A stretch of DNA of 6,150 bases, taken from assembly GCA_030839105.1 (NCBI GenBank), contig JAUZEI010000336.1:1-6150 (forward strand), given 5' to 3'. Each line of letters opens with the position of its first letter. Within the stretch, counting starts at the first letter, position 1. The notes under the pieces were generated by a model that saw only the letters and a list, made by a program, of their open reading frames with translations, was not told where the DNA came from and made no database searches. The position numbers and the translations under genes are program-made. Shown here piece after piece: positions 5,087 through 6,150 of this stretch. This DNA is from Actinomycetota bacterium. GTDB taxonomy: Bacteria; Actinomycetota; Acidimicrobiia; IMCC26256; PALSA-610.

Positions 5087-5992
5087 ATGCGCGTCGGCGT
5101 GTTGATGCTCCCAACCGACCCTTGGCCCGAGTCGTTGGCCCGGGCGCGTCGTATCGAGGCGATGGGCTACGACCATCTCTGGACGTACGACCATCTGTCG
5201 TGGCGCAGATACCGCGGCCGGCCGTGGTTTTCGGCGCTGCCGTGGCTCACCGGAGTCGCGGGCGCGACCGAACGGATCCGGCTCGGCACGATGGTCGCTT
5301 CGCCGAACCTCCGCCATCCCGTCACGCTCGCCCAGGACGCGATCACGCTGGATCACGTTTCCCACGGCCGGTTGATCCTCGGGGTCGGCGCAGGTGGGAT
5401 CGGTTTCGACGCCACGGTCTTCGGTCATGAAGCACTCGCCCGCTCGGAGCTCGTCGCGCGACTCACCGAGTTCGTCGAACTGCTCTCTCGGCTGCTGACC
5501 GAAGACCTCGTTTCCTACGACGGCACGTACTACGCGGTCGTCGACGCGTGCGTGCAGCCGGCGGCCGTGCAGGTTCCCCGCATCCCGCTGGCTATCGCGG
5601 CCGGCGGCAAGAAGGCGCTCGAGTTGACGGCGCGCCATGCCGACGCGTGGATCACCTTCGGCGACACGATGAACGGAGATCGATCGGTCACCGGTACCGC
5701 CGACGCGGTTCGTGCCCAGATCCGGGTGCTCGAGGACGCGTGCGCGGCGATCGATCGAGATCCGACGACGATTCGACGCATCTTCCTGATCGACAACGCC
5801 GACGAGCGTCCACTCGCGAGCGTCTCCGCGTTCGGCGACTTCGTCGGTCGATACCGCGAATTCGGCTTCACCGATGTGGTCTTCCACCATCCGCGCGCCG
5901 ATGATCCCGTGTGGAACGAGCCCGAACAGATCGTCGAAGAGATCGCAACGGGACTGTTGCCCGATCTTCACTCGTTATCGGGCACAACGTAG
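5087..5992 (+). CDS. LLM-class flavin/F420-dependent oxidoreductase
   Basis: A 301-residue luciferase-like TIM-barrel enzyme that would transfer hydride between flavin or F420 and an unknown substrate. In the sequence: MRVGVLMLPT first strand, ARRIEAMGYDHLWTYDHLSW (20-39), TERIRLGTMVASPNLRHPVT (61-80), LAQDAITLDHVSHGRLILGV (81-100) followed by GAGG, ELLSRLLTED (131-140) with VSYDGTYY, then IPLAIAAGGKKALELTARHA (166-185) and DAWITFGD. The NLRHP and LDHVSHGRLILGVGAG signatures are characteristic; in actinomycetes such proteins most often use F420, but this cannot be proved here. The frame is open upstream to 4973, yet the added N-terminus is arginine/serine-rich and overlaps the YdeI-like gene. 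ATG at 5087 begins exactly at the family's first β-strand. No clear Shine-Dalgarno precedes it; AAGACT (5074-5079) is at best a degenerate -10. Confidence 0.92.
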   Translation: MRVGVLMLPTDPWPESLARARRIEAMGYDHLWTYDHLSWRRYRGRPWFSALPWLTGVAGATERIRLGTMVASPNLRHPVTLAQDAITLDHVSHGRLILGVGAGGIGFDATVFGHEALARSELVARLTEFVELLSRLLTEDLVSYDGTYYAVVDACVQPAAVQVPRIPLAIAAGGKKALELTARHADAWITFGDTMNGDRSVTGTADAVRAQIRVLEDACAAIDRDPTTIRRIFLIDNADERPLASVSAFGDFVGRYREFGFTDVVFHHPRADDPVWNEPEQIVEEIATGLLPDLHSLSGTT

Positions 5993-5997
5993 GCCAG

Positions 5998-6016
5998 GGG
6001 TGGTTCGTGACCACCC
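5998..6016 (+). terminator. Hairpin after the oxidoreductase gene
   Basis: GGGTGGT, loop TCGTG, ACCACCC: a perfect 7-bp stem starting 6 bases after the stop at 5992. No T-run follows (AAGCCGCGG), as is usual for actinobacterial hairpin terminators. It probably separates the upstream plus-strand genes from the cold-shock gene. Confidence 0.5.
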
Positions 6017-6027
6017 AAGCCGCGGTG

Positions 6028-6039
6028 TGACTAAAGTCA
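6028..6039. promoter_or_regulatory. Palindrome TGACT-AA-AGTCA upstream of cold-shock gene
   Basis: 5-bp arms around AA. It contains GACTAAAGTC, which fits the 10-base core GACTWWAGTC of the known mycobacterial DevR/DosR box, but the outer bases (GGTGT and ATTGG) do not match the full motif. It overlaps TAAAGT (6032-6037), a TANNNT-type -10 box, and lies 53 bp before the GTG of the cold-shock gene. A direct repeat TCATTGG (6037-6043 and 6060-6066) lies alongside. It could be an operator for a NarL/FixJ-type regulator; unproven. Confidence 0.35.
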
Positions 6040-6092
6040 TTGGCGCGAGCGGGCCAAGCTCATTGGTCAGCCGTGCTGAGAATCGAGATTTC

Positions 6093-6150
6093 GTGACACA
6101 AGGCACAGTGAAGTTCTTCAATGCGGAAAAGGGCTACGGCTTCATCTCGC
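6093..6150 (+). CDS. CspA-family cold-shock protein, N-terminal part
   Basis: The 19 visible residues, MTQGTVKFFNAEKGYGFIS, match the first two strands of the cold-shock domain. They include GTVKFFN and the RNP1 nucleic-acid-binding motif KGYGFI, with the RNA-stacking aromatics of K-FF and YGF present. Such proteins bind single-stranded RNA/DNA and act as RNA chaperones in the cytosol; usual length is about 65-70 residues in actinomycetes, so roughly 50 residues lie beyond the right edge. GTG at 6093 gives the family's normal N-terminus; only a weak GAGA (6085-6088) precedes it as a ribosome site. The gene stands 100 bp after the oxidoreductase stop, behind a hairpin, and probably has its own promoter. 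Whether it responds to cold or is constitutive cannot be judged. Confidence 0.93.
   Translation, partial: MTQGTVKFFNAEKGYGFIS

Noticed and set aside
4703..5971. A 422-codon open frame on the minus strand
   Set aside because: It runs antisense across the YdeI-like and oxidoreductase genes, both of which have clear family signatures. Its composition is Arg/Asp/Gly-rich without recognisable motifs, typical of an antisense frame in GC-rich coding DNA.
1..6150. CRISPR array, tRNA, rRNA or insertion sequence
   Set aside because: No regularly spaced repeats, tRNA cloverleaf, rRNA stretch, transposase motif or terminal inverted repeats were seen on reading both strands.

Overview
The window is GC-rich (roughly two thirds G+C by eye) and reads as a chromosomal segment of an actinomycete (Actinomycetota). 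The evidence is a DUF6458-type two-helix protein, a luciferase-like monooxygenase (LLM-class) oxidoreductase of the kind that usually uses coenzyme F420, an ECF sigma factor with a membrane partner, an AraC–VOC pair, strong GC3 bias and several starts with a TANNNT box a few bases upstream and no Shine-Dalgarno (leaderless style). Acidimicrobiia or a related deep branch is my guess, but the sequence alone does not fix the class. There is no rRNA, tRNA, insertion sequence or CRISPR array that I can see.

Layout. (1) 2-607 (+): the 3' part of a RibD-C/dihydrofolate-reductase-like gene, cut at the left edge. It converges on (2) a minus-strand pair: a 22-aa hydrophobic peptide (992-1060) followed by a 78-aa DUF6458-like membrane protein (705-941). 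A hairpin lies between the convergent ends. Upstream of the peptide is a close match to the actinobacterial general-stress sigma (SigB/SigF type) promoter, GTTT-N15-GGGTAT. (3) About 1.06-2.08 kb holds no intact gene. It contains several palindromes and a probable frameshifted minus-strand gene (1262-1896) with a very strong Shine-Dalgarno. (4) 2079-3409 (-): an ECF sigma factor followed by a single-pass membrane protein with a disordered tail, overlapping by ATGA; the second is probably its anti-sigma. (5) 3558-5992 (+): an AraC-type regulator without a sensor domain, overlapping by ATGA with a VOC-fold protein, then a YdeI/OmpD-associated protein and an LLM-class oxidoreductase, with short gaps. 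A hairpin follows. (6) 6093-6150 (+): the start of a cold-shock protein, cut at the right edge.

How it fits together. Most of the window looks like stress and regulatory functions: a candidate SigB/SigF-controlled membrane peptide operon, an ECF sigma/anti-sigma unit, an HTH-only AraC regulator co-translated with a VOC protein, and a cold-shock gene with a DevR/DosR-like palindrome core upstream. I see no convincing unknown multi-gene defence or biosynthetic system. The best leads are the micro-peptide operon with its promoter, the broken gene at 1.26-1.9 kb, and the zinc-motif-lacking anti-sigma candidate.
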